A stretch of 15,796 nt of DNA. It comes from JAAFKA01 sp044348925 (GTDB lineage Bacteria > Bacteroidota > Bacteroidia > Cytophagales > Thermoflexibacteraceae). The notes under the pieces were generated by a model that was given only the letters and a program-made list of their open reading frames with translations, was not told where the DNA came from and made no database searches. Where the stretch lies: contig JBIKRY010000084.1 of assembly GCA_044348925.1 (NCBI GenBank), positions 1 through 15,796 of the forward strand, read 5' to 3'. This document shows, piece by piece, positions 7,328 through 15,313 of the stretch. Position 1 is the stretch's first letter, and every line of letters begins with the position of its first letter. The position numbers and the translations under genes are program-made.

Positions 7328-8596
7328 ATGAAAAAAATTCTTGTATTTGCTATGTTATTTCTTTGTTGGAATAGAGAAATTTTAGCACAACCCATTGATT
7401 CTGTGGCAGTTAGACTTTTAATGCGACAAAATCAAGAGCTTTTATTGCGTCTAACACAGAACAATGAAAGAATGAACAAATTGACAGATTCCTTAAAACA
7501 AGCCTACAACACGATTGGACAACACGAAATGGATTTGCAAAAAGCCGATGCAGGTTTGCGACAGTTTCGTACTCGGTTGGAAATAAATGAAGAAAGTCGT
7601 TACCGTATTATTCGCAATAATTTACTATATTCTTTTGAGTTTTTTGAAATTTTGAATGATAAACTCAATACTTTAGAAGCATTTAATCAGTTAGAAACGT
7701 ATCAGGGTATGCTTTTGGACTTAAACAATCCCGCAAGTGAAAGTATGGGCTTTTCTTATAACAAAAAAGTAATGCAATTATTAGATGCAAATATTCCGCC
7801 TGTAAAGAAAAAAAGCCGTTATTTAGATTTTGCAAAAGTTTTGTTAGAAAATCCTGTAGTCAAAGGAGTTACTTCGCTTACCCCTGTTTTAAATATTGGT
7901 TCTTCGGTTTTTAGTTATGTTACAGCTCTGAGTGCCAATGAAGATAAAATTACTCCCGAAAATCTTTCTACCTTAAAAAAAGATTTGGATAAATATACCA
8001 ATTACTACGTAAGTTTGAACAATGCAAACCATAGTTTTAATACAAGTTTGACAAGTTTTAAAGTTTCAAATACCAATTTACACAATAAATTGTATGAATT
8101 TGTAATAAAAAACTTAATGGAAAGTGGTTTTAATCCAAAAGAAAATATTAATCTCGGTGCAGATAATTCTTCGGCTACACAACTTACTTATTTGTTTTCT
8201 ATTTATAATCGGGAGGCTGCTTACAAATATCTCGATGATATAGAACGAAAATATACCGAAAAAGGAAAGATAAATTATGGCAAAATCTTAGAAAATAATA
8301 CGCAATTAGTAAATATGAATAAAAGAACTAATGAGGTAATTACTTTATACAAAGATTTTGAATATTTGTTTGGGCAATATATGGCAATGTTAGAGAAAAA
8401 TAACAAAGATATGATTGCAATTATGGAACAGGCAGCTATAGACAAACTTAGTGATACGCCTGCTATGGTTACACAACAAGTAGAAAAATTGAAAGTAGAA
8501 AAACGCAAAGGAACAGAAAGCATACAAAAAGCTATCAATATGCCAAAAATGAAAGTCTTGATAGACAAATTGGATACGTTTTATCCTGCTATGTAA
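7328..8596 (+). CDS. Secreted, largely helical protein of unknown function
   Basis: A 422-residue protein I do not recognise. A signal peptide is clear (MKKILVFAMLFLCW, likely cleavage after residue 20 in EILAQP), so the mature protein is probably periplasmic or surface-exposed. Residues 25-110 are strongly helical and polar with coiled-coil character (LLMRQNQELLLRLTQ and on). The middle has a less polar stretch around VVKGVTSLTPVLNIGSSVFS, which may pack internally but is too mixed for a confident membrane helix. The C-terminal 120 residues are again helical and Lys/Glu/Met-rich. No cysteine pair, enzyme motif or sorting tail is evident. It is isolated: a repeat element lies upstream and a strong hairpin follows, so it is probably a single-gene unit. 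A weak -7-like TATTTTTA lies about 25 bases upstream of the start. Confidence 0.85.
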   Translation: MKKILVFAMLFLCWNREILAQPIDSVAVRLLMRQNQELLLRLTQNNERMNKLTDSLKQAYNTIGQHEMDLQKADAGLRQFRTRLEINEESRYRIIRNNLLYSFEFFEILNDKLNTLEAFNQLETYQGMLLDLNNPASESMGFSYNKKVMQLLDANIPPVKKKSRYLDFAKVLLENPVVKGVTSLTPVLNIGSSVFSYVTALSANEDKITPENLSTLKKDLDKYTNYYVSLNNANHSFNTSLTSFKVSNTNLHNKLYEFVIKNLMESGFNPKENINLGADNSSATQLTYLFSIYNREAAYKYLDDIERKYTEKGKINYGKILENNTQLVNMNKRTNEVITLYKDFEYLFGQYMAMLEKNNKDMIAIMEQAAIDKLSDTPAMVTQQVEKLKVEKRKGTESIQKAINMPKMKVLIDKLDTFYPAM

Positions 8597-8623
8597 TTGG
8601 GTACAAGGATTTTTATCTACGAA

Positions 8624-8656
8624 AGACCTTCCAAGTTTTTGAAACTTGGAAGGTCT
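8624..8656. terminator. Bidirectional intrinsic terminator
   Basis: AGACCTTCCAAGTTT (8624-8638) pairs perfectly over 15 bp with 8642-8656 around a TTG loop and is followed by ATTTTTG on the plus strand. On the minus strand the stem is followed by CGTAGATAAAAATCC, without a clean T-run. It sits 27 bases after the secreted-protein stop and 24 bases beyond the stop of the convergent ABC-F gene, so it probably serves both. Confidence 0.85.
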
Positions 8657-8680
8657 ATTTTTGAAAACACTTAGCTAATT

Positions 8681-10603
8681 TTATTGTAAACTATCTGCCT
8701 CTATCATCAGCTTTTCCCAAGTTTCATTTTCGGCAATAATATATTTTTTTGTTTTATTATATTTTTCGGTAATTTCTGCTAATTGTGCAGTATTTTGATA
8801 GACTGAAGGTTTGGCTAATTCTGCCTCAAAACTTTTTACTTGTTTTTCCAAATCGGCAATTTTCTGCTCTACTATTTCCAACTGTTTTTGTACGTTTTTC
8901 AACTGTTTTTGCTTGCTTTCTTTGTCCAAAACCGTTTGACTTACTACAGTTTCTACTTTGTCTTTTTTATCTTTTTTGGGTGCTGCGTCCAAATCCATAA
9001 TAGACCTGCCATTAGATTCCAACCAATACACAAATTCATCATAATTACCAGGGTACTCTTTAATCTGCATTCCTTCAATATACCAAATTTTGTTAGCAAT
9101 CGTAGCAACAAAATGCCTATCGTGAGAAATTACTACAAAAGTGCCTTCATATTGGTGCAATGCCTGAATCAAAATATTAACCGACTGAATATCCAAGTGA
9201 TTGGTAGGCTCATCGAGTAACAAGAAATTGGCATTAGATACCAAAGTTTTTGCCAATGCTACACGAGATTTTTCACCTCCCGAAAGCACTTTTATTTTCT
9301 TAAATACTTCATCATTGGTAAACAAAAAACAACCTAAAATAGTACGCAATTCGGTTTCTGTTTTGTTAGAACCACACTCTTTCATTTCGTCAATAATGGT
9401 ATTTTCAACATTGAGTGCCTCTAATTGGTGCTGTGCAAAGAGGGTTGTTTGTACATTATAGCCTTCTTTTCGTTCGCCATCTACTATTTCCATACCCGAC
9501 AAAATTCGCAAAAGCGTAGATTTTCCTTTCCCATTAGCACCAATCAAACCTATTTTGTCCCCTCTTTCTATATTTACATTAGTTTTACGTAAAAGATGCA
9601 AATCTCCGTATGATTTTGACACATTTTCCAATTCCAAAATCGTACGTCCTGGTTGTTGGGTAAAGGTAAAACGGAAATTTACTTTTGCTGCTTCATTTGC
9701 CACTTGGTCTATCATTTCCAATCTTTCCAAAGATTTTACTCTTGATTGTACTTGGCGAGATTTAGATGCTTTAGCTTTAAATCGTTGAATAAATCTTTCT
9801 GTTTGGCGAATCTGTGCTTGTTGATTTTCGTAAGCACCTTGTTGAATTTCTCTGCGTAATTCTCTTTCCTCCAGATAAAAAGAATAATTCCCAGCATAAA
9901 TATTTATTTTTTGTTGGGCAACTTCTGCAATCGTATCGCAAACATTATCCAAAAATTCTCTATCATGCGACACCACCATTACTGCACCTTCATAATTGTA
10001 CAAATAATTTTCTACCCATTCAATAGATGGCAAATCCAAGTGATTGGTTGGCTCATCGAGCATCAACAAAGATGGTCTTTGCAATAGCATTTTTGCCAAC
10101 ATTACACGCATACGCCAACCTCCCGAAAATTGCGACAATGGTCTTTGCAAATCTTCAGTTTTGAAACCCAGCCCTTCGAGAATAGCCTCTGTTTTGGATT
10201 GCATAGTATAACCGTCAAGCCCTTCAAACTCTGTTTGGGCTTTGGTCAATCTATCCAAAAGGTCGTCTGTGTATTCGACTTCCATTTGTTGTAAGATTTC
10301 GTCAATCTCTGCCTGCAATTTTACTTCTCTGTGAAATGCTTGCATGGCAACCGATAAAATACTCTCTTCAGATTGATAAGAAAGTAAATCTTGATTTAAA
10401 AACGCAATCGTACAATCTCCACTACGAGAAATAGTACCACTATCTGCTTGATATTCCCCGTCAATAAGACGTAATAAGGTAGATTTTCCTGTGCCATTTG
10501 CACCAATCAAACCGATTTTATCTTTTGGTTTTACGTGCAACGAAGCTCCATCATACAAAGCTCGGCTACCAAAATAGAACGAAATATTATTTATGCTCAA
10601 CAT
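8681..10603 (-). CDS. ABC-F family ATPase, YheS-like
   Basis: A soluble tandem-ABC protein without membrane domains. ABC-F proteins act at the ribosome, typically near the E site. From the start chosen here it has 640 residues. The first ABC domain has Walker A GANGTGKST (34-42), signature FSGGW beginning at Ser160, and Walker B LLMLDEPTNHLD. An ABC-F interdomain linker follows (QIRQTERFIQRFKAKASKSR region). The second ABC domain has Walker A GANGKGKST (355-363), signature LSGGE and LLLDEPTNHLD. A lysine-rich C-terminal coiled-coil extension of about 100 residues ends the protein. The FSGGWRMR signature, the linker and the AQHQLE stretch resemble E. coli YheS more than EttA or Uup. The frame stays open upstream to an ATG at 10669, but I chose 10603 because the ABC domain begins there (MLSINNISFYFG) and a consensus promoter lies immediately upstream, inside the longer frame. 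A resistance role is not indicated. Confidence 0.93.
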   Translation of the reverse strand: MLSINNISFYFGSRALYDGASLHVKPKDKIGLIGANGTGKSTLLRLIDGEYQADSGTISRSGDCTIAFLNQDLLSYQSEESILSVAMQAFHREVKLQAEIDEILQQMEVEYTDDLLDRLTKAQTEFEGLDGYTMQSKTEAILEGLGFKTEDLQRPLSQFSGGWRMRVMLAKMLLQRPSLLMLDEPTNHLDLPSIEWVENYLYNYEGAVMVVSHDREFLDNVCDTIAEVAQQKINIYAGNYSFYLEERELRREIQQGAYENQQAQIRQTERFIQRFKAKASKSRQVQSRVKSLERLEMIDQVANEAAKVNFRFTFTQQPGRTILELENVSKSYGDLHLLRKTNVNIERGDKIGLIGANGKGKSTLLRILSGMEIVDGERKEGYNVQTTLFAQHQLEALNVENTIIDEMKECGSNKTETELRTILGCFLFTNDEVFKKIKVLSGGEKSRVALAKTLVSNANFLLLDEPTNHLDIQSVNILIQALHQYEGTFVVISHDRHFVATIANKIWYIEGMQIKEYPGNYDEFVYWLESNGRSIMDLDAAPKKDKKDKVETVVSQTVLDKESKQKQLKNVQKQLEIVEQKIADLEKQVKSFEAELAKPSVYQNTAQLAEITEKYNKTKKYIIAENETWEKLMIEADSLQ

Positions 10604-10608
10604 AGTTG

Positions 10609-10639
10609 CAAAGGTAGGTACTTTTTCAGAAATAGCAAA
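10609..10639 (-). promoter_or_regulatory. Consensus Bacteroidota promoter for the ABC-F gene
   Basis: On the minus strand, TTTG (10636-10639) is followed by exactly 19 bases and then TACCTTTG (10609-10616), a full match to the phylum consensus TTTG-N19-TAnnTTTG. Only five bases separate the -7 box from the ATG at 10603. Transcription is therefore expected to begin at or within a few bases of the start codon, giving a leaderless or nearly leaderless mRNA. Confidence 0.7.
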
Positions 10640-10735
10640 ATTGCAAAGCCAAAAAAGTATTGTTTCCAATGATTTAGTTCTAAAGCCTACAAAAAAATAT
10701 TTTGCGAACTATTTTTTGCGTATCTGACAAACTTT

Positions 10736-10767
10736 TTTGCAAGTTCGTAGTTAGTTTAGTAGCATTG
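10736..10767 (+). promoter_or_regulatory. Probable promoter for the short-chain dehydrogenase
   Basis: TTTG (10736-10739), 20 bases, then TAGCATTG (10760-10767), which matches seven of eight positions of TAnnTTTG. The predicted leader is about 20 bases. The 13-mer TAGTAGCATTGCA containing this -7 box (10757-10769) also occurs on the minus strand upstream of the small membrane protein gene (3384-3396). Confidence 0.45.
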
Positions 10768-10791
10768 CAATAAAATCAAACCCATAATCTT

Positions 10792-11505
10792 ATGTCAAAT
10801 TTTCAAGGTAAAAATATTCTAATTGTTGGTGCAAGTTCAGGAATTGGCTATCAACTTGCCACACAATTACAAGAACAAGGGGCAAATGTGATTTCTTTGT
10901 CGCGTAAAGCACCCGAAAATTTGGTACTTCAACATATTACGGCAGATGTTACCGAATTGAAAGGAGAAATAGCAAATTTGCCAGACGAGTTACATGGTTT
11001 GGTATATTGTCCAGGGAGTATTACTCTCAAACCTTTTATTCGTTTGACAAGGGAAGATTTTTTGAAAGAGTTTGAAATTAACGTCTTGGGTGCTGTGAAT
11101 GTAATACAAGCTGCTTTGAAATCCTTGAAAAAATCGCCAGATGGTGCGTCTATTGTGTTGTTTAGTACGGTGGCAGTAAGTATGGGAATGGGTTTTCATG
11201 CAAGCATTGCAGCCTCGAAAGGTGCTGTAGAAGGGCTTGTAAAATCTTTGGCAGCCGAATTTGCCCCAAATAGAATCAAAGTAAATGCCATTGCACCTTC
11301 TTTAACAGATACGCCTTTGGCACAAAATTTATTGTCATCTCCCGAAAAAAGAGAAGCTTCAGCCAAAAGACACCCACTCAATAGAGTTGGCTCGGCAGCA
11401 GAATTGGCAGCAAGTGCAGTATTTCTGCTATCCACAGATGCAGCTTGGATGACAGGACAAATTTTGCACATAGACGGTGGAATCAGTACCGTAAAAATGA
11501 TGTAA
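10792..11505 (+). CDS. Short-chain dehydrogenase/reductase family protein lacking the catalytic tyrosine
   Basis: A 237-residue Rossmann-fold protein of the classical SDR length. The cofactor motif is clear (VGASSGIG, 12-19). The usual NNAG position reads CPG (73-75). A serine (Ser125, in LFSTVAVS) and the active-site lysine (Lys143, in IAASKGAVEG) are present, and the C-terminal IAPSLTDTP and HIDGG blocks are typical. The residue four before the lysine, normally the catalytic Tyr of YxxxK, is Ile139 (HASIAASKG). Classical keto-reductase chemistry is therefore doubtful. The surrounding FHASxAASKGAVEGL block is intact, and from memory related Bacteroidota and proteobacterial proteins share this Tyr-less form, so it looks like a subfamily trait and not decay. 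Substrate is unknown. It is transcribed divergently from the ABC-F gene. Confidence 0.9.
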   Translation: MSNFQGKNILIVGASSGIGYQLATQLQEQGANVISLSRKAPENLVLQHITADVTELKGEIANLPDELHGLVYCPGSITLKPFIRLTREDFLKEFEINVLGAVNVIQAALKSLKKSPDGASIVLFSTVAVSMGMGFHASIAASKGAVEGLVKSLAAEFAPNRIKVNAIAPSLTDTPLAQNLLSSPEKREASAKRHPLNRVGSAAELAASAVFLLSTDAAWMTGQILHIDGGISTVKMM

Positions 11506-11574
11506 AGGCAACAAAGCAAAAACAAAGCAAGAACAAAGAATGATAGGAAATGAAATATTTTTTGTAATTATGTT

Positions 11575-11608
11575 TGTTCTTATCCATAAAAATAACAACT
11601 TTGCAGTT
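11575..11608 (+). promoter_or_regulatory. Promoter for the 34-codon membrane micro-ORF
   Basis: TTTG, 19 bases (TTCTTATCCATAAAAATAA), then CAACTTTG, which matches seven of eight positions of TAnnTTTG, ends about 25 bases before the ATG at 11629. Spacing is exactly that of the phylum consensus. The small downstream frame and the strong terminator that closes it make this a self-contained unit. Confidence 0.5.
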
Positions 11609-11628
11609 GTACTAAAAATCTTACCGAT

Positions 11629-11733
11629 ATGCCTATTGAACTTGTTATTATCTATATTGCTATTGCAATACCTACCTTTGCAGTTGCTGTTTGGTTGCAA
11701 AAAGGAGAAAATAATCGTATAAAAAACCTATAA
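11629..11733 (+). CDS. 34-residue single-pass membrane micro-protein
   Basis: The frame begins MPIELVIIYIAIAIPTFAVA and continues VWLQKGENNRIKNL before TAA. Residues 5-23 form one hydrophobic helix ending in a tryptophan, followed by a short polar, basic tail (KGENNRIKN), which predicts a cytoplasmic C-terminus. I do not recognise it. Its size and build recall accessory micro-subunits of membrane complexes (such as CydX-type or CcoS-type peptides), but there is no sequence signature for either. Support comes from context: a consensus-spaced promoter just upstream, a 22-bp terminator hairpin 30 bases after the stop, and no other gene between them. A 60-codon hydrophobic frame in another phase over the same DNA (11540-11722) begins upstream of this promoter and is less convincing. 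Confidence 0.55.
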   Translation: MPIELVIIYIAIAIPTFAVAVWLQKGENNRIKNL

Positions 11734-11762
11734 TTTTAGCAATTTGGCAAGATTATTTTCCT

Positions 11763-11814
11763 AAAATCTACAAAATAAATTTGAGGTATCAAATTTGTTT
11801 TGTAGATTTTTTTT
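11763..11814 (+). terminator. Strong intrinsic terminator
   Basis: Arm 11763-11784 pairs with 11789-11810 over 22 bp with a single mismatch that becomes a G-U wobble in RNA. The loop is GGTA. An eight-T run (11807-11814) overlaps the end of the right arm. It ends transcription from the micro-ORF unit before the amidase gene. Confidence 0.85.
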
Positions 11815-11900
11815 AGTAAAATACGTTGCAATAGTATGTATATGCTCGCAACATATCACTTGCATAGACCACCCACAATCAATTTTTGAATCAGCATTGT

Positions 11901-12983
11901 ATGAAAAAACTTTTACTTTGTAGTATTTTTTTGCTATTTATTTTTGCAAAATCTCTATTTGCACAAACTAAAAAAACAGTTGCAGAAAATAAAATAACAG
12001 AACAAGCAGCAATAAAAGTTGTCTTAGATGCAGGACATGGCGGTTATGACCCAGGCAAAGAACGGACAAACGAAAAATATAAAGATGAAAAACATATTGT
12101 GTTGGCAATTACCAAAAAACTGCATGACAAGATGCTTATGCGACTCATTGGCGTAGATGTGATTTTGACACGCAAAAGAGATGTGTATGTAAAATTAGAA
12201 GAAAGAGTAGCTATTGCCAATGACGAAAAAGCAGATGTTTTTTTGAGTATTCATTGCAATTCGAACCCCAACAGAGAGATTTTTGGAACACAGATGCACA
12301 TTCATAGCAATAGTTTCAAAAAAAGTAAAAAACTTGCCCACGCTTTAGACAAATCTTTTGTTCAAATAGCCTCCCGCAAAAGTTTGGGTTTATTTACCAA
12401 CAAAGATAGAGGATTTTCGTTGTATGTCTTGCAAAATTCTAAACCCGCAAGTGTGTTGATTGAAGCTGGATTTTTGAGCAATAAAATAGAGGAAAAATTT
12501 TTAAATTCGGAAGAAGGACAAAACTTAGTGGCAGAATCTATTTTACACGGTTTGGTTAGGTTTTTAAAAGCCGAATCGTATCACGTGCATTTGTTGCCCG
12601 AAACTCTCAAAGAAACCAAAGAAGTATTAGCAAAATCAAATAACGAAACTACCAAAAAACTTATCCAAGAAATAGACGAAGCCACCAAAAAATATGAAAA
12701 ACTACAAGCACAAGAAGCCGAAGATGCCAAAAAAGCCAAAATTATCTACCGAATACAAATTTCGTCTTCCAAATCTCGTATTTCTATGAAACATTATGAT
12801 TTTAATAAATTAATTGCAAAAAATTATAAAATTGATGAGGTAGTTACCGAAGATGACGAAAATAACAAAAGATATAGATATTTGGTGGGCAAAGCCGAAA
12901 ATCTGGAGGAGGCACAAAACATGTTGCAAGAAATTAGAAAATTTAATTTTAAAGATGCTTTTATTACAAGTTTTGAACAGTAA
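11901..12983 (+). CDS. N-acetylmuramoyl-L-alanine amidase (Amidase_3) with C-terminal SPOR domain
   Basis: A 360-residue exported zinc amidase that cleaves the bond between N-acetylmuramic acid and the stem peptide, probably during daughter-cell separation. A signal peptide occupies residues 1-21 (cleavage after LFA, before QTKK). The catalytic domain spans about 38-230, with zinc ligands His46 (LDAGHGG), Glu63 (DEKHIVL) and His118 (SIHCNS) and the catalytic glutamate Glu188 (IEAGFLSN). A charged Glu/Lys/Ala-rich helical linker (about 235-278) leads to a SPOR-like domain (281-358, starting IIYRIQISSS), which in this family binds denuded glycan at the septum. I placed the start at ATG 11901 because the signal peptide begins there. 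A TTG in frame at 11886 would add five residues and is less likely. Single-gene unit ending at the hairpin near 13036. Confidence 0.93.
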   Translation: MKKLLLCSIFLLFIFAKSLFAQTKKTVAENKITEQAAIKVVLDAGHGGYDPGKERTNEKYKDEKHIVLAITKKLHDKMLMRLIGVDVILTRKRDVYVKLEERVAIANDEKADVFLSIHCNSNPNREIFGTQMHIHSNSFKKSKKLAHALDKSFVQIASRKSLGLFTNKDRGFSLYVLQNSKPASVLIEAGFLSNKIEEKFLNSEEGQNLVAESILHGLVRFLKAESYHVHLLPETLKETKEVLAKSNNETTKKLIQEIDEATKKYEKLQAQEAEDAKKAKIIYRIQISSSKSRISMKHYDFNKLIAKNYKIDEVVTEDDENNKRYRYLVGKAENLEEAQNMLQEIRKFNFKDAFITSFEQ

Positions 12984-13035
12984 TCGGGAATAATAGAATG
13001 AATTTGTGCTTAGTCCAATAAAAAAACGTAAATTT

Positions 13036-13063
13036 AGATACAGTTGATAGGTATCTTTTTTTT
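13036..13063 (+). terminator. Intrinsic terminator after the amidase gene
   Basis: AGATAC (13036-13041) pairs with GTATCT (13051-13056) around a nine-base loop and runs into a T-tract that continues to 13063. The stem is short, so efficiency may be modest. It separates the amidase from dsbD. Confidence 0.6.
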
Positions 13064-13143
13064 GTAAGGAATTATTACGAAGTTCGCAATGTTTTAGCAC
13101 AAGGACTTTGAACATTTTACTACATTGCTTTAAAAACAAATTT

Positions 13144-15255
13144 ATGAAAAAAATACTAATTTTATTAGCTTTATTCTATGCACATAACGTATTTTCGCAA
13201 GTTTTGCAACCTGCAAAATGGAACATTAAACTCTCTACGCAAAAAGCAAAAATAGGTGAAACTATTGATATTATTTTGGTGGCAACTCTCGAAAAAAGTT
13301 GGCATCTCTACGCCATGAAACTCCCTCCAGATGTTGCATTGCCAACTACCTTTAAGTTTACACAAAATCCCTCTTTTCAACTTGTTGGCGAAACTCAAGA
13401 AATTACCAAACCTATTACAAAATTTGACAAAACTTGGGACGCAGAGGTAAGTTATTTTGACGGGAAAGCCGAATTTCGCCAAAAAATAAAGATTTTAAGC
13501 AAAGATTTTAAAGTAGAAGGAACTGTAAATGGCTTGACTTGTAGTGATATAGACGGCAAATGTATTCCTCTCGAAGAAGAATTTTTGCTAAAAGACTTGC
13601 TAATTGCCGAAGTTATTACAGAAATAGACAAACCAAATACTATAAAAAATACCGAAATAGACAAAAATATTGCAACAAATGAACAAAAAAATGTCGAAAT
13701 CAACACAGACACAAACCAAACTAAGACAGAAATTAGCAAACAAATTAACGAAACTACAAAAGATAGTATTCCAAAAACTACAAATACTATAACTACAAAC
13801 CAAAATATTACACAAGCAGAAGAACAATCTTTGCTTGGCTTTGCATTTTTGGCGTTTTTGGGAGGTTTGGCAGCTTTGCTCACGCCTTGTGTGTTTCCGA
13901 TGATACCAATGACAGTGTCATTTTTTACCTCTAAGCAGAAAAAACGCAGCGAAGGAATTTTTCAAGCTATGTTTTACGGTTTTTCTATCATTGGCATTTA
14001 TACATTTATTGGGTTTGTAGTTTCACGTTTGTTTGGGGCAGATGCTGCAAATTGGTTGGCTACACATTGGTTGCCTAATGTATTGTTTTTTGCTATTTTT
14101 CTCATTTTTGCTTTCTCCTTTTTTGGGGCATACGAAATAGTGATGCCACACCAACTTGTGAACAAAATAGACGAAAAATCAGAAAAAGGTGGCTTAGTTG
14201 GCGTATTTTTTATGGCTTTTACTTTAGTTTTGGTTTCTTTTTCGTGTACGGGACCTATTGCGGGCAGTATTTTGGTGGCTTCGGCAAACGGACAAATATT
14301 GAAACCTGTTGTAGGAATGTTTGCTTTTTCGTCTGCATTTGCTATTCCATTTACCTTATTTGCGTTATTTCCTTCGTGGTTACAAAGTTTGCCAAAATCG
14401 GGAGGCTGGCTTAATTCGGTCAAAGTGGTTTTGGGATTTGTGGAATTGGCACTTGCCTTAAAATTTTTGAGTACCGCAGACCAAGTATATCATTGGAATA
14501 TTTTGCCAAGACATCTGTATTTGGCTTTTTGGATAGCTATTTTTTCGTGTATGGGCTTGTATTTGTTAGGAAAAATTCGCCTTTCTCACGATAGCAAAGA
14601 CGAAAATATTGGTACTTTTCGGTTGATGATGACTATTTTTACTTTTACTTTTGTGATTTATCTTGTACCTGGAATGTTTGGCTCGCCATTAAAAGCCTTA
14701 GCAGGTTATTTGCCACCACAAACAAGTTTAGAATTTGATTTGCTCGATGCTTTGCGTAGCAATTCCAATAACACAAATTCCTCTACCAAAAAACTATCTG
14801 TAAAATATGGGGATAAATTCAAATTTCCGCATGGTTTGCAAGGATATTTTGACTATAAGGAGGCTTTAGCAGCCTCCAAAGCAGAAAACAAGCCTATTTT
14901 TATAGATTTTACAGGGCATGGCTGTGTAAATTGTAGGGAAATGGAAGCTACAGTTTGGTCAGACAAAGAGGTTTTGCAAAGATTACAAAATAATTTTATT
15001 TTATTAGCTTTGTATGTAGATGATGTTTCGGAAGTACCTGAAAATGAATGGGTTACGTCTAAATATGATGGCAAAATAAAGAAAACCATTGGCAAAATTA
15101 ATGCAGATGTACAAATTACCTATTTCAATAACAATGCACAACCTTATTATGTTATTTTGGGAAAAGATGGATTAAATGCACCGCCTTTAGTGCCACCACA
15201 AGCCTATAATTTGAATGTAGCAGATTTTATAAAGTTTTTGGATAGTGTAAAATAA
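13144..15255 (+). CDS. dsbD: Thiol:disulfide interchange protein DsbD
   Basis: A 703-residue inner-membrane reductant conduit that passes electrons from cytoplasmic thioredoxin to periplasmic partners, supporting disulfide isomerisation and cytochrome c maturation. A signal peptide (MKKILILLALFYAH, cleavage near FSQ) precedes an immunoglobulin-like alpha domain with the cysteine pair Cys133 and Cys140 (TCSDIDGKC). A low-complexity Asn/Thr/Lys/Glu linker (about 159-228) follows. The beta domain has eight membrane helices, with Cys249 (LLTPCVFPMIP) in helix 1 and Cys368 (SFSCTGPIAG) in helix 4. The C-terminal thioredoxin-like gamma domain carries Cys594-Val-Asn-Cys597 (GHGCVNCREME). All six redox cysteines are present. 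The start at 13144 is chosen because the signal peptide begins there. An in-frame TTG at 13108 is unlikely. Confidence 0.95.
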   Translation: MKKILILLALFYAHNVFSQVLQPAKWNIKLSTQKAKIGETIDIILVATLEKSWHLYAMKLPPDVALPTTFKFTQNPSFQLVGETQEITKPITKFDKTWDAEVSYFDGKAEFRQKIKILSKDFKVEGTVNGLTCSDIDGKCIPLEEEFLLKDLLIAEVITEIDKPNTIKNTEIDKNIATNEQKNVEINTDTNQTKTEISKQINETTKDSIPKTTNTITTNQNITQAEEQSLLGFAFLAFLGGLAALLTPCVFPMIPMTVSFFTSKQKKRSEGIFQAMFYGFSIIGIYTFIGFVVSRLFGADAANWLATHWLPNVLFFAIFLIFAFSFFGAYEIVMPHQLVNKIDEKSEKGGLVGVFFMAFTLVLVSFSCTGPIAGSILVASANGQILKPVVGMFAFSSAFAIPFTLFALFPSWLQSLPKSGGWLNSVKVVLGFVELALALKFLSTADQVYHWNILPRHLYLAFWIAIFSCMGLYLLGKIRLSHDSKDENIGTFRLMMTIFTFTFVIYLVPGMFGSPLKALAGYLPPQTSLEFDLLDALRSNSNNTNSSTKKLSVKYGDKFKFPHGLQGYFDYKEALAASKAENKPIFIDFTGHGCVNCREMEATVWSDKEVLQRLQNNFILLALYVDDVSEVPENEWVTSKYDGKIKKTIGKINADVQITYFNNNAQPYYVILGKDGLNAPPLVPPQAYNLNVADFIKFLDSVK

Positions 15256-15313
15256 GTAGTTTTTTTCTGTGTTATAATTTTTTGCCATTATTTTGTATGT
15301 GTAGCAAGATAAT

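Noticed and set aside
10604..10669. 22-residue N-terminal extension of the ABC-F protein
   Set aside because: The extension precedes the normal ABC domain start and overlaps a perfect promoter, so it is probably not translated.
11540..11722. 60-codon hydrophobic frame after the dehydrogenase gene
   Set aside because: It begins upstream of a consensus-spaced promoter, and most of its leucine-rich part is the out-of-phase reading of the better-supported 34-codon frame at 11629-11733.
13452..13883. Minus-strand open frame rich in Ser, Val, Ile and Phe opposite dsbD
   Set aside because: It is the antisense image of the low-complexity DsbD linker, whose codons contain few stops on the other strand. 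It has no promoter or conserved motif, and DsbD is certain.
658..15255. A defence island, secretion system or biosynthetic cluster
   Set aside because: All well-identified genes are housekeeping or envelope functions in separate units. No restriction, toxin-antitoxin, phage or synthase signature was found.
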